Shown here: piece after piece, positions 20,530-32,560 of the stretch | Layout of the letters: each line of letters opens with the position of its first letter | Numbering within the stretch: position 1 is the first letter of the stretch | Source of the DNA: Aspidiotus rigidus | Lineage: Eukaryota; Arthropoda; Insecta; Hemiptera; Diaspididae | Direction: 5' to 3' | Assembly (NCBI GenBank): GCA_035079385.1 | Contig: JAVHKY010000036.1 | Coordinates: 558,001-622,000, forward strand | Length of the DNA stretch: 64,000 nucleotides | Notes under the pieces: model-generated | What the model was told of the DNA's origin: nothing | Seen by the model: only the letters and a program-made list of their open reading frames with translations | Databases searched by the model: none | Made by a program: the position numbers and the translations under genes

Positions 20530-22700
20530 GGTGTTATTTGTTATAGTGTTTATCGAACAGTGAGTCGCCATCTTCTTTCTTCCTTAACTTTTTGTGCTCC
20601 TTTTTCCTGATCTCAAACTTCTTCCCAGTCTCACCAATGTAGAAGCCCTCGTACTGCTCACCACTGAGCTTGTACTCTCCGCTCAAGCTTTCCTTGTCGT
20701 CTGCCGTCTGATCATTGCTGATTCTCTTCACCATGGGTTGGTTATTATGGATACCCACATTAACATCGTAGCCATTGAACGCCATTAACACCTTGTTTGT
20801 GTACTTTCCTATATATGGTATCGATCCGGAGTTCTCACCGTGCCATCATGGGTTCCCTTCTTTGTTTCCATTCTCCGAAAGATTCCATCCACCAAACCTC
20901 TATGGCAGCCATTGGCTTCTACAATCTGCTTCACTATCTCGATTTCTTTTCTCTTCTCTTTTTTGTTCTTGAGGACAGAAGTTGCTCGATAGTAGTAGTC
21001 CTGGATGGCCACCAACGTGTGCCTGGGGTGGGGTAGGAGCCATTTTTGATTATGGTGTCTGTAGGCGTCGGCTTCCTGTAGATTTTGTATTGTATCCTGT
21101 TGTTCTCCAGTGTGAGTGTAAGATCCAAATTTCATTAAGGTATATCAATAATTTTTCTTTGGAACGCAGCAAAATAATTGATCGAAATTGTCAATTTTAC
21201 AGCATTTCCGAACACTTCAACAGGTATTACAGAAAAACTAGACGTGCCGGAAAAAAACGACTCATGGCATCGTGTTCAGCGTTGAAAATACTTTGAGAAT
21301 CAACTCGACCTTATCATGTTACTGCAAAAATTTTTTTTTTTTGGACAGTGAAGCCTTTATCACCAGGTTTGTGTACTTTCTCAGTATCGATCCGGAGTTC
21401 TCACTGTGCCATCATGGGTTCCCTTCCTTATTTCCATTTTTACAAAGACTCCATCCACCACACTTCTATTGTAGCCATGGGCTTCTGCGATCTGCTTCAC
21501 TATCTCGATTTCTTTTCTCTTCTCTTTGTTGTTCTCGAGGAGAGAAATTGCTCGGTAGCAGTAGTTTCGGATGGTAGTAGCAGTCATTTGGAATAATGGT
21601 TTCTGCGTGCGTCGGTTTCCTGTAGATTTTGTATTCTATCCTGTTGTTCCCAGTTTGAGTGTAAGGTCCCAATAGTCGATAGTCCCATTGCCTTTTTCCA
21701 CGGTGAATTTAATGCTCTCATTCACTGCATTCATTTCCAAAAGAAATAGGTCCACCTGTTTATTATTGCTTGACTACACAGTTAGGATATCATCTATATA
21801 TCTAGCCCAGTGTTTGATCGAGTTTCTGAACTTGCTGGCCTCCATATCTTGTTTTTCATAGGTATCATTCATGAATATCTCTGTCAGTATTGGTGACAGC
21901 GGTGATCCCATCGCATCGCAAGTCCGTTTTCCTGACTATAGAAGTTGTTATTGAAGCAACAGTAGTTCTGGCTCAAGATCTCTTCCACTATGTTGGCGTA
22001 CTTCAGCCCATCGGGTTTCCCATGATATCTGTTGTTTTTAAGCAGGGCGAGAAGTTCCTCCTCGGTATGGTACGAAACATGTTTGCCGCCTCAAAGGTTA
22101 CCGCATTGTTGTTACTTCTGATTTCCAATTTGTCTAGTTGCTCAATCAACTCACCGTTGTCTCTGATGCTTTGTCTGGGTGCAAACTGGTTGTTTTCTTC
22201 CAGGAATGTGGCTACGATCTTCGCTATCTTGTAGCATGTTAACCGGTGGTCTCATCGGAGGGTTGGCTTTGTGGAGTTTTAAAAGCATCTTGTGTTTCGG
22301 TACTACCGGGTTCACCTCAAGCGTCCTTCCATTGCCAGGTACATTGTTCCGTTTCAACACAGCTTTTAGGTCATCTTGGTATTTCTGTGTTGGGTCTTTT
22401 GTCAGTTCTTGGTATCCATTCACTGCGATGTACGACTCCACTTTTTAGGTGTAGTCCTCTTTCTCCATTATCACTACCTTGTTGCCTTTGTCCGCCTTTG
22501 TCAAAATCGGATTGTTCTGTCGGATCTTCTTTTGTAGATTTGTGACCTTCCGCTGCATTACTTTCGTTCGAAGCTCGTGTTTAAGGCCTTGTTTTCCAGT
22601 TGTGACACAGCTGATGGTGGGATGACACCCAAAAGTAATAAAGTAGAATTGTACACTTGAAAAAATTTTCGTATGATGAAAGTTTAGTTCCAATCAATTT
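20530..22700 (-). mobile_element. Penelope-like element with RT and GIY-YIG parts, minus strand, rearranged
   Basis: Read from 22700 down, the element encodes the PLE entry motif ILTKADKGNKVVIMEKEDY (about 22500), LTKDPTQKYQDDLKAVLKRN (about 22400), the palm RYIDDILTV (about 21800) and the strand after it (LLEMNAVNESIKFTVEKG). It then encodes the thumb region and finally a GIY-YIG-type start, YEGFYIGETGKKFEIRKKEH (about 20620). The thumb is present twice, at 21381-21672 and 20809-21135. Stops and frame changes break every domain, so it is inactive. PLEs are retroelements using RT plus a GIY-YIG endonuclease. This one matches the 11990-12880 subfamily. Confidence 0.9.
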
Positions 22701-22994
22701 TTTGTGACTTTGATAGGTCAAATTAATGTTAGGGAGAAAGAAGAAACTCATATTCTTCCAATTGTTCCTGTAATAGTCGATCAAGTATCTCCTGTATAGA
22801 GTCAATTTTCCTCTTCAATTATGGACGGTGGAGTGATTTTTGTGTTCTTACTCGGGTGTGTTGTATTGTGTATGCTAATACACACAAGTGTTCATCGCAT
22901 ATTGCCATAGATTATAGGAACTATCTTTCCTGTATAGAACCTCGTCTACATTCCTGTCTTGATTCTTCACCGATACATACCTTTGTTCGCCGAA

Positions 22995-24290
22995 ATGAAT
23001 GATTTGATACAAATACTTCCGTTTGTGACGCCAGTAATAATTTTCTGTTCACCAACTAGCACAGATCAGGAACTCACATTGTTCACAATAGCTCATTTCA
23101 AGAGAATTGAAGATTTATACGATCGTTTACAAGCCGAAGGTATCCATTTGTTTGTCTTCTCTTCACATCTTCTTAGAGACGCTAGTGTTTACTTTTCTCG
23201 GTTTTCAGATAGGTACGTCTGGAATGAGTTATCCGATCTGGATACTGACGCTAGAAAACGTATATGTCAGCAGATCAGTGGCAGCGAATACTTCAATATG
23301 ATCCAAAAAGATCAAGTAGATATGGACGATGCCTATAAGGAACTACATGAGACCAACAAGGGAAACACGAAAGAAGATATTATTCCGCCCTATTCCACAA
23401 ACTTCATCGAAATTTCGTTGAGTGGAAGGAAAATTTCAGAATACGCGTTTCTGTGTTTGGTGCGGGACCGTCGTACTCGCAGAATCGAAAAGTATTTCAT
23501 TTCCAAAGAGTTCAACGTGAACGAAACGTCGGATCAGGCGGAAAATCCTATCCCAGGCTTCTTCGTTTTCAAGAATGCGCGCGATAATCTTGAGAATTCT
23601 GTATGGATTGTTCATTCTTTGGCACAAGAGGCGGCCAAGGTACTTACGGTTCCTCGGGGTATGGACGTTGAATACGATACGCAACTACCACTGGCGCAGA
23701 ATGATATCGAGCAAGTGTATTTAAATTCCCGAAGAAGATTCAAGATAAGTAAGTGACTTGGAGACGTTATCGTACGAGTTCCAGAGCAGAATAATTCTGT
23801 ACGCTAGAAAATATCCTGTCCTTTTTTTTAAAAACCTACTTTTTCTACAGCAAACACTCCCAAAGAAGACCCAGTGTGCAAATTGAATCATATCGAGAAG
23901 TTACGGATTTGCGCATCCGTTTTAAATTCTTCGCATTACAGCGAAAAAATACGATTTAAACCAAGCAAAAATTATGTCACGAATGAATGCGAACAAAAAG
24001 AGATTATTTTCCGAAGGAACGACGCTAAGGAGACGAGAGTCAATCAACCCCAGTCGTATCGAGAATGGATGTTCCTCTGTTTGGCGGAGCACGTTTCCAG
24101 GTGGCCATCGAAACCCAAATTTTACATTTCTCGAGCTTATCAGGCGAACTCTGTTTTTGTCTACGCGTGTGGTCTGGGAATTTTTGAGGTGAAACGTGAT
24201 TTCGACGAAGGCGGTGTCTATTTACAAAACCTCAGCACTCGGGTCGGCGTTATCGACGAAGTACCAGGATTTAGCGAGCTGGAAAATTGA
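22995..24290 (+). CDS. Unrecognised two-exon gene, 397 aa
   Basis: Exon 1 is 22995-23748 (first ATG at 22995). It ends in a canonical donor, a|gtaagtg, in phase 1. Exon 2 is 23851-24290 after ttttctacag. The joined frame is 398 codons including stop, with ordinary, well-mixed amino-acid composition. The N-terminal third begins with a hydrophobic segment (LPFVTPVIIFC) and alternates with charged helices. A 'EYAFLCLVRDR...KYFISKEF' segment in exon 1 is echoed by 'EWMFLCLAEHV...KFYISRAY' in exon 2, which hints at an internal domain duplication. No catalytic signature, signal peptide or zinc motif is evident, and I do not recognise the family. An AATAAA lies at 24589-24594. It could be host-specific or virus-derived. 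The surrounding DNA is transposon-rich. Confidence 0.7.
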
Positions 24291-24690
24291 TACAAGAACT
24301 TGCTGCTGCGGTAAAGGTAACGAAGAGACATCAGCTGCACTTCAAACAGTAAGCAGCTGATCAACTGTCTGATTTAAAATACCCTGGAAATTTCATCAGG
24401 CTGGTATTTTCAACTCTAGACGTGACCTTGACCTACATTCAAGGTAGAAAAATTTCAAGTTCAGATACTCTTTCAAGTATAATAGATGGACCGTGTTTTT
24501 TCAAAACCCCACCTTAACACAGTCTCACCCCAGTTTACCGTTTGTGTTCAAAACAAAAATTTTACTCCATAAGAAATATATAGGGATAAATAAATAAGAA
24601 AAAAAAATTTTCTGGCATAGCCAAATAAATAAAAATCATGTTCCATGTCTTTTATATTTTATCAGTCATCTTGAAATATTTCAGTCTAGG

Positions 24691-24916
24691 CTTCTACTAG
24701 GTCAAGTGTTCGTGAGATATTATTCGTTTACCCCTTTACCTATCTTGGCGTCGTATAAGTCTTCTATGAGAAATACGAGGTAGCGCGAACTCGCTCCGCT
24801 CGTTCGCCCCCTGTCTCGCTGTTGTGTTGGAATGGTAAATGACAATTCAAGTCTAGGGGACTTGGAAAAATTTCGACTATCCAGCCTTCATTTATTTAAT
24901 TATTCAATTATTTAAT

Positions 24917-24948
<32 letters not shown>

Positions 24949-25324
24949 TTATTAATTCTTCTACTAGGTCAAGTGTTCGTGAGATATTATTCGTTTACCT
25001 CTTTACCTATCTTGGCGTTGTATAAGTCTTGTATGAGAAATATTTTGAGGTAATTGTGGGTGTTCTATATTTTGAGGTATCAACTTTCGTGGGGCGAACG
25101 AGCGATCTCGCTGTTGTATTGGAATGGTATGAGAAAATTCAAGTCTTTTTTGAGAAATATGAGGTAGCGCGAACTCGCTCCGCTCGTTCGCCCCCTGTCT
25201 CGCTGTTATATTAGAATGGTGTGAGACAATTCAAGTCTAGGGGACTTGGAAAAATTTCGACTATTCAGCCTTTATTTATTTAATTATTTAATTATTTAAT
25301 TCTTTTATTATTTAATTATTTGAT

Positions 25325-25360
<36 letters not shown>

Positions 25361-25740
25361 TCTATTTATTTATTTATTTATTTATTTATTTATTCATTTA
25401 TTTATTTATTATTAATTCTTCTACTAGGTCAAGTGTTCGTGAGATATTATTCGTTTACCCCTTTACCTATCTTGGCGTCGTATAAGTCTTGTATGAGAAA
25501 TATTTTGAGGTAATTGTGGGCGTTCTATATTTTGAAGTATCAACTTTCGTGAGGCGAACGAGCGATCTCGCTGTTCTATTGGAATGGTATGAGAAAATTC
25601 AAGTCTTCTATGAGAAATCTGAGGTAGCGCGAACTCGCTCCGCTCGTTCGCCCCCTGTCTCGCTGTTGTATTGGAATGGTATGAGACAATTCAAGTCTAG
25701 GGGACTTGGAAAAATTTCGACTATCCAGCCATATATGATA
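24691..25740 (+). repeat. Three-copy long tandem repeat (satellite-like)
   Basis: Units begin at about 24691, 24957 and 25417 with cttctactaggtcaagtgtt cgtgagatatt. Each ends with ggggacttggaaaaatttcg actat. Units 2 and 3 carry an additional internal stretch that unit 1 lacks. The gcgaactcgctccgctcgtt cgcc core contains a short palindrome. TTTA microsatellite separates the units. The closing motif is the same one that makes up the 45-bp array at 9911-10590. Confidence 0.8.
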
Positions 25741-26185
25741 GGAAGAGGGACTTGGAAAATTTTCTAATTATTAATTATATTAATTATTTAATTATTTATT
25801 TATTTATTCAATTATTTAATTATTTAATTATTTAATCATTTAATTATTTAATTATTAATTAATTAATTATTTATTATTATTACGCGGGGTGTACTCGCGA
25901 GTTTCAAAATCGGGGTCCGGCGAGAGAAAAGACATGGAACATGTGAAAATTTTCTAATTATTAAATAATTATTTATTTATTTAATTATTTAATTATTTAA
26001 TTATTATTGAATTAATTATTTATTATTATTAGGCGGGGTGTACTCGCGAATTTCTGAATCACCCAAGGTAGAGATTTTCTAAGTATTAATTATATTAATT
26101 ATTTAATCATTTATTTATTTATTTATTTAATTATTTATTTATTTAATTATTTAATCATATTTTAATTATTTATTTATTTAATTTT

Positions 26186-26220
<35 letters not shown>

Positions 26221-26235
26221 TTATTAATTATTATT
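24890..26235. repeat. TTTA/TTAA low-complexity tracts
   Basis: Long ttta/attt runs occupy about 24895-24955, 25265-25415, 25765-25880, 25960-26030 and 26085-26235. They are interrupted by cgcggggtgtactcgcga blocks at about 25882, 26033 and 26240, which are themselves repeated. The last two of these blocks share the phrase tttctgaatcacccacgg. No coding content. Confidence 0.8.
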
Positions 26236-26239
26236 ATTA

Positions 26240-28200
26240 CGCGGGGTGTACTCGCGAATTTCTGAATCACCCACGGGGTAGAGATTTCTCTTGACGGGGG
26301 GGGGGGTATACTCGCGAGTTTCAAAATCGGGGTCCGGCGAGAGAAAAGATATGGAACATGTCAAAACCAGAGGAACATTGGCAAATGCTTTAGAACTTCC
26401 AGATCCTGAATAGAAACTTCAAATTTCGTATTTCTTTCTCACATTCAAATAATGATTTATGATCGAAACGTTCCTATGTATTTCTTATGGGAATCGATAG
26501 TACGTTTGAACAAATAAGGTAAAATATCGCAAATTTCATACGGGTACGTTTGCTTAAATTGGGGCAAATCCAAACCTGCCAGCAAGGATAATACGGTCCC
26601 TTCAAACAGCCCCTTATATACGCATACTAAGCTAAAGAGGCTTTATAATCACGCAAGCTAAGGTAAATGTGGCCTTGATCTATTTCAAGTTCTAAGCCAA
26701 CATTCTCATGACCTTTAATTTAGGGCTGCAGGCCCAAAACCTCCCAACTCTTGTATTCTTCCTACCTACCAAAAATACATTCAAATACCTTGTAACAGCT
26801 CGTTGTCTCTATTCAGGAGAAAAGAAGAAGGGTCGTTTAATCTAGTGACGGCGGGAATGCTAACGGTGAAGGTGTCAAAACCCTGCGTCATTTGAAGCTC
26901 GAAATTTCTTTCAAATCCATTTTTCGCAAAACTGAACCCTTAAAATTTCCAAGTCATCCCATCGTCCTCTCCACGTGATTACACATTGCTCAAAAAGATT
27001 ATCACGCGTTGAAATTGATCAATAGTATATTGAGTTCGTTACCCCTACTGAAACATGGTATACTAACGCTCGAACATTACTGATATTCAGTTCATCGAGT
27101 CGCTTCTTGGCAGCGCATTCTGCCGCAAATTTCGTTACAAAAACGCGTCTAGAGAATTTCGTGAGAATTGAGAAAATTATTATGAAATTCGACTATACAG
27201 GCTGAGGAGTACCCTCTTTGAAAAGAAATTATCTAAAATTATTGAGACAGTGCGCAAAAACCGAGAAAAGGACAAGAAGATTCTGAATCGCGATGAGAGT
27301 AGATTCTATCAAAAAGGTCATGATTTCAACTAACTTGGACTATACAGTGCGTAGGCTAAGCTATAGTCTTCAACCCTAAGAAGACATGATATAATAAAAA
27401 ATGAGCATAATGGTTTCGTAGGCTAGTCAGAAAAATTATCTCGTATGCCGCTCGTGAGGGCTTTTTCAATCTTCTGCGCCCCCTTCCTCTCCAACTGACC
27501 AAGTTTATACGACTTGGACGAACTATCTGAGATCTTAGAGATCAAGTTCTTCTATTCCTTCAATAACAGCGTTCAAATTTTAATTCCTAAAGTAGGTCAA
27601 GATCATTTAGATTCAATAGTGGACTTGCTTGAGAAGTGAAGTTGTGGTCCCTCCTCTTCACCTTTGATAACCAAGTCTCCACATCGGTATCGTCGGTGGG
27701 AGTTCCCAAGTTCTGAATCTGAATCATTAGGCTCGTTGAAGAGGGGGTAGGGATTATTTTCACATTATTTAGATTGAAGGTCGAAATTCTTCCGATCAAG
27801 AAAGCACGTGTGTACAAACGCAGATCCAGAGGATGGCACATTAAAGAAAGAAAAAACGTCAACAAGAGTAGGCTCGGGCTTAGTTTAGAGACTCGAAAAA
27901 ATGTTTGAAGCTGACCGCCATGATCGCGTGTGGCTCTGACTTGACAAAATTTCCGAGAATAAGTATATACTGTCGGAGAAAAACTCTGACGGGTAGTATA
28001 GGGATTTTGAAACATTTTCAAAGCTGACCGTAGGCATAAAAAAAAGATGGCTTGGTGGTTTTGAGGATTAGTGGTGAACTAGTTTAAGGACTTGAAGAAA
28101 ATATGTTTAAAGATGACCATGTAGTTGGGAGAAGGCTTTGAACAAGTTTGTCAGCTTGACCAAGCGTATTTTTTTTTGAGGGTCGTACTTTCGGAACTAT
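26240..28200. other. No gene recognised
   Basis: The longest frame is minus-strand 27587-28021 (144 codons). It is rich in Ser, Leu and Phe, has no motif, and lies in sequence that resembles dispersed-repeat ends (ctaaagtaggtcaa at 27588; gaagctgaccgccatgatcg near 27905, echoed near 28020 and 28110). I treat it as non-coding. A G-run (ggggggggggg) occurs near 26298. Confidence 0.4.
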
Positions 28201-28204
28201 GTTC

Positions 28205-28400
28205 ATTAGAAGAGGGGGGTTGTTTGTAAATAAAAAACTCAAGCGAAAAGTTCGATCACATTGTCGGGTTCGAGAAGATTTAATCGCCCTCGTAGCTCAG
28301 TGGTCAGAGCAGTCGCGTAGGTCTCGGATTCGGATCCCGACGAGGTAATCGAATTTTCCGCTCAAGTTTTTCATTTACCAACAACCCCTCTCCTCTAATA
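28205..28400. repeat. Long palindrome enclosing a tRNA-like sequence
   Basis: The left arm, 28205-28256, contains ttgtttgtaaataaaaaact caagcg. It pairs with the right arm, 28348-28400, containing cgctcaagtttttcatttac caacaa, at roughly 85% identity by eye. Weaker pairing continues inward (gtcgggttcga near 28264 against tcggatcccgac near 28330). The loop holds a Pol III-type A box. The structure is a MITE-like or fold-back element, about 196 bp, with tRNA-related content. Confidence 0.75.
28286..28347 (+). tRNA. tRNA-like/degenerate tRNA (pseudogene or SINE-type)
   Basis: The sequence starts gccctcgtagctcagtggtc and has an exact A-box form (tagctcagtgg, 28293-28303). The D arm is good, with gctc pairing to gagc. 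A B-box-like ggattcggatcc lies at 28326-28337. The acceptor pairs only partly (5 of 7) with cgaggta at the 3' end. The 3' half of the anticodon stem and the variable loop are missing, and the T stem has a mismatch at its last pair. It is therefore not a functional tRNA. It looks like a tRNA-derived Pol III head of a short repeat. Confidence 0.55.
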
Positions 28401-28661
28401 TTATTCCCGCATGTAAGAAGTCTAAACCTATTATGACAGCCTATTATAAGCCTAGTATACCTAAGTCAGGCCTACTATAATGAAAGCTAAATGTCAGAAT
28501 TTTTCCAAGTTCCTAAAGTAGATCAACGTCATTGATGACGTCATGAAGCGTCACGTGACGTAAATTCCTGATGGAACCCCAGCCCGAAGACGTGTACACG
28601 TCAAATAAAAATAGGTGAAAAGAAGGGTACGGTGCATAGCAACGACGCAACAGACGCTAGT

Positions 28662-29215
28662 ATGTTAACATGTCCAAATCTGAGACCGATTTATTTTCTT
28701 CAGGCCAGGTGCTCTTGAATCATGTCTTTTACTGGCATAAATATGTGGACGACATACTTTGTGCGTGGACCGGTCCAGTGGAATTCCTTCTTGAGCTTCC
28801 CATTCACTTAAATAGCCAATACCCTTCCATAAAATTCACTCTGGAAGTTGGTGGCTGGACTTATCCATTTTTGTTAGAGATGGCGTCCATGAATTAAAAA
28901 TTTGTAGAAAAGAAACGTCGACCGATATTACAATCCACAAGTCGTCCTTCTGTCAAGCTGCACATAAGATCGCTACCTTCAATAGCTGATCCATCGCCTG
29001 ACTCATATTCCTTTGTGTCAGGACGCTTTCCAAAAGGAACTAGGAACAATTAAGCACCTGGCTAGAGTGAATCAAGTGAGAGTGGACATCGACCTAATGG
29101 TCCGTAGGAGGCTTACTAGAAGAAGCCTCAATTCTACCACCTCCCTCCCCAGGGATTCCCACCTACATATGAAGAAACGTTGGACGCGAAAGGACGATAC
29201 CCCGAAAGGAGAGTA
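28662..29215 (+). mobile_element. Penelope-like fragment, plus strand (RT palm and thumb)
   Basis: The frame at 28670-28897 encodes the catalytic palm (YWHKYVDDILCAWTGP) and following strand (LNSQYPSIKFTLEVGG). After a stop and frame change, 29013-29216 encodes LGTIKHLARVNQVRVDIDLM. The copy stops where a minus-strand PLE end begins at about 29216, so the two are joined 3' end to 3' end. The subfamily differs from 20530-22700 but matches 29216-30600, 37345-37472 and 44116-44992. Confidence 0.85.
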
Positions 29216-30600
29216 AACAATGCAAACCGCAGAAAAAATTTTAAACGACGAGCACTTTCGATTAATAAACCATCTTCAAGCCTGAAAAGAAAGCAACTGA
29301 CGAACAGAAGAGAAGGACAAGGTATCAAGATTGGCCAAACGAGAAATCACGGTGTGAATCATAAACCAGTTCAATCCGGCCATCTTCCGGAATGTACGAA
29401 TTGAGCACAGTGATGTCATCAGTGTTGAGATGACGCATTATCTCTATATGCTCGAGAGCGATGCGCTTACGGTAGGAATTCTCCTCATGAAGGAGCTTTT
29501 CGGGTCCTTCACGGAAGCTGTGGCCACTGTTTATTAAATGATCAGCAAAAGCTGACTCCCTTAAGTGTCCCTTCTTCCAAGACTTCAGGTGCTCAGCTAC
29601 TCTAACTTTCATTTGGCGGCGGTCTCATCAATATAAAAGTCTCCACAATCCCCACATTCCAAACTTGTAAACACCACTCCTCTCATTAACGGGTATGGGG
29701 TCCTTCAGTCTCACAAACAACCCGCTGGTCTGAAGCCGAACGGGCGGAGGGCCAGACCCAACTGGAGAGAGAACTACCCCAGGAAAGGGAGACTGATCCA
29801 ACGCATACGACGATCACGGATCGTGTCTCGGGGGACGGAGGTGGTGGAATCAAGAGTGCTCCTCGTAAGCTTCCTCCGAACCATCACGTCAACGTCGACA
29901 TTGACCCCATTCACTCTGGCCAGGTGTTTTATTGTGAGTAATTCTTTCTTGAAAGCAGACTGACTCAGAAGAATACGAGTCAGTTTGTGAACTAGGCTAT
30001 TAAAGGGAGCCATCTTATGAGCAACAGGACCGAACGAACCTCCGTTGACTAAAACAACGGTCGTAGTATCTTTCCTGTAAATTCCTAACTTATGGACACC
30101 GTCTATTATAGAGATCGATAAATCCAAAAAGTTAATGGAAAATACCCCTATTTCCAACGTAAATTTGATGGAAGGGTACCAGGAATTGAGATACCTCAGA
30201 AACTCACCAAGGAGATCTGGCGGACCAGTCCAGGTACGTACCTGTGCCAATAGTGAATATGATTGAGTAACCCCTGGTTCGAAGAAAAGAGGTCAAGTTC
30301 AAACTTGGGCATGAAAATTTCGGAGATGAGAGAGCCTAAATGTGATCCAATAGGGATCCCTACTTCATCAGGAAAATTTTCCTTCAAATTTACAGTAGTT
30401 GGGGGACCAGCAAATATTCAGAAGATCGAAAAATTCATGAAGCTCATTGTGAGGAATGTTGGCTTTGACGAGGAGCTCACCCGTACGCTGGATAATAGCA
30501 GCCTTAGGAATATTCGAGAACAAACCAACAACATCAAACGAGCAGATGGGAAGATTTACACCCTTCAGGACGTCAGTTAAGGAGGCCGAATTCATGAAGA
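29216..30600 (-). mobile_element. Penelope-like element, minus strand (RT plus GIY-YIG endonuclease)
   Basis: From 30595 down the strand encodes LPICSFDVVGLFSNIPKAAI (RT), VGIPIGSHLGSLISEIFMPK, then HYWHRYV. Here the expected YVDD is damaged (YVPG) by a frame change, and the palm resumes in another frame as VRTWTGPPDLLGEFLRYLNS. KHLARVNGVNVDVDVMVRRK lies near 29900. The endonuclease part follows at 29612-29325 ([15 protein letters not shown], then [12 protein letters not shown]). The YIG pair lies just upstream, near 29630, in a different frame. All domains are present but broken. Confidence 0.88.
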
Positions 30601-30811
30601 TTCAAAATCAGTGCGATTTTTGAATCAACGGTCCAGGAATTTGGCAAGGAGATAGGTGGGGGAGGAGATGAAGAAAACCACGTGTCGCATCGGGGTATTG
30701 TTCTTATGCACTTTGGGCAGCCCGTAGAGTAGACATTATGGATAGCCGTAACTTGGAGGAAAGGATTCGCTTAAGAAACTTTGGGTTAGACTTCCTTACC
30801 TTGGTAGATTT

Positions 30812-31243
30812 TTGTTGAAGTTGAGCCGTGTGCTCAGTCTTTTCGGGTGTCGCTCGGCATATTATAATACTAACACGGTAAAAAGTTCATTTGTAAAATT
30901 GAAGGACCCCATTCCTCTGGTCGAGAGGAGGGGTGTTTACAGCATTGCGTGCAACGATTGCCCTACAGTTTATATAGGAATGACCGGCCGTCAGCTCCAA
31001 ATAAGTATCGATGAGCATAAAAAATCTTGGGAGAAGGGTAACTTAGGTGAGTCCGTCTTTGCCGATCACCTTATCGAAAGTGGCCACAGAGTCAAAGAGG
31101 GGTCTGGTACCCTCCACCTTAAGGAAAACTCATACTTTAAACGTATGGCTTTAGAAAATATTGAAATCTCACGTCACCGGAATAATGAAGACTTCACCGT
31201 CTTAAACAAGTATATTCCTGATGAGGGTCTGGTTGAGCTATAG
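30812..31243 (+). mobile_element. GIY-YIG endonuclease domain of a Penelope-like element
   Basis: A 143-codon plus-strand frame encodes RGVYSIACNDC, then TVYIGMTGRQLQISIDEHKK. The paired 'VYSI...VYIG' is the GIY-YIG core, followed by helix residues SVFADHLIESGH and the C-terminal NYIP-like block VLNKYIPDEGLVEL. This is the most intact endonuclease domain of the window and diverges from the minus-strand copy next door. The RT domain is absent on this strand. The interval 30600-30810 carries only RT remnants on the minus strand. Confidence 0.85.
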
Positions 31244-31527
31244 GCTATGAGAATGATTCACACTTCGATGACTCGCTGCTTCGATCATGATGCTCAAATT
31301 GGTTTCTCTGTCTTTGTTGTTGTTGGATTAGTCGCTTTCGGTTGTTCAACCGAAAGATCTTAGCAGCTTTGATTGGTGTAGTTTTAATATTTCGCCACTC
31401 TCTCGTAGAGTACAACTTTTGTATCAAACTCTCAACAGTTGAACACGTCTTTCCCTGTCCTATACTCGCTCCTCTCCGCTTTGCCTTGAATTTCCCGTCC
31501 GCCCTCGCGCAAGCTGCAAGCTTCAGG

Positions 31528-32560
<1,033 letters not shown>

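Noticed and set aside
27587..28021. 144-codon minus-strand frame
   Set aside because: It has low-information composition and no motif, and overlaps dispersed-repeat phrases seen elsewhere in the window.
28286..28347. Functional tRNA gene
   Set aside because: The anticodon stem is incomplete, the acceptor has two mismatches and the T stem has a mismatch, so it is called tRNA-like only.
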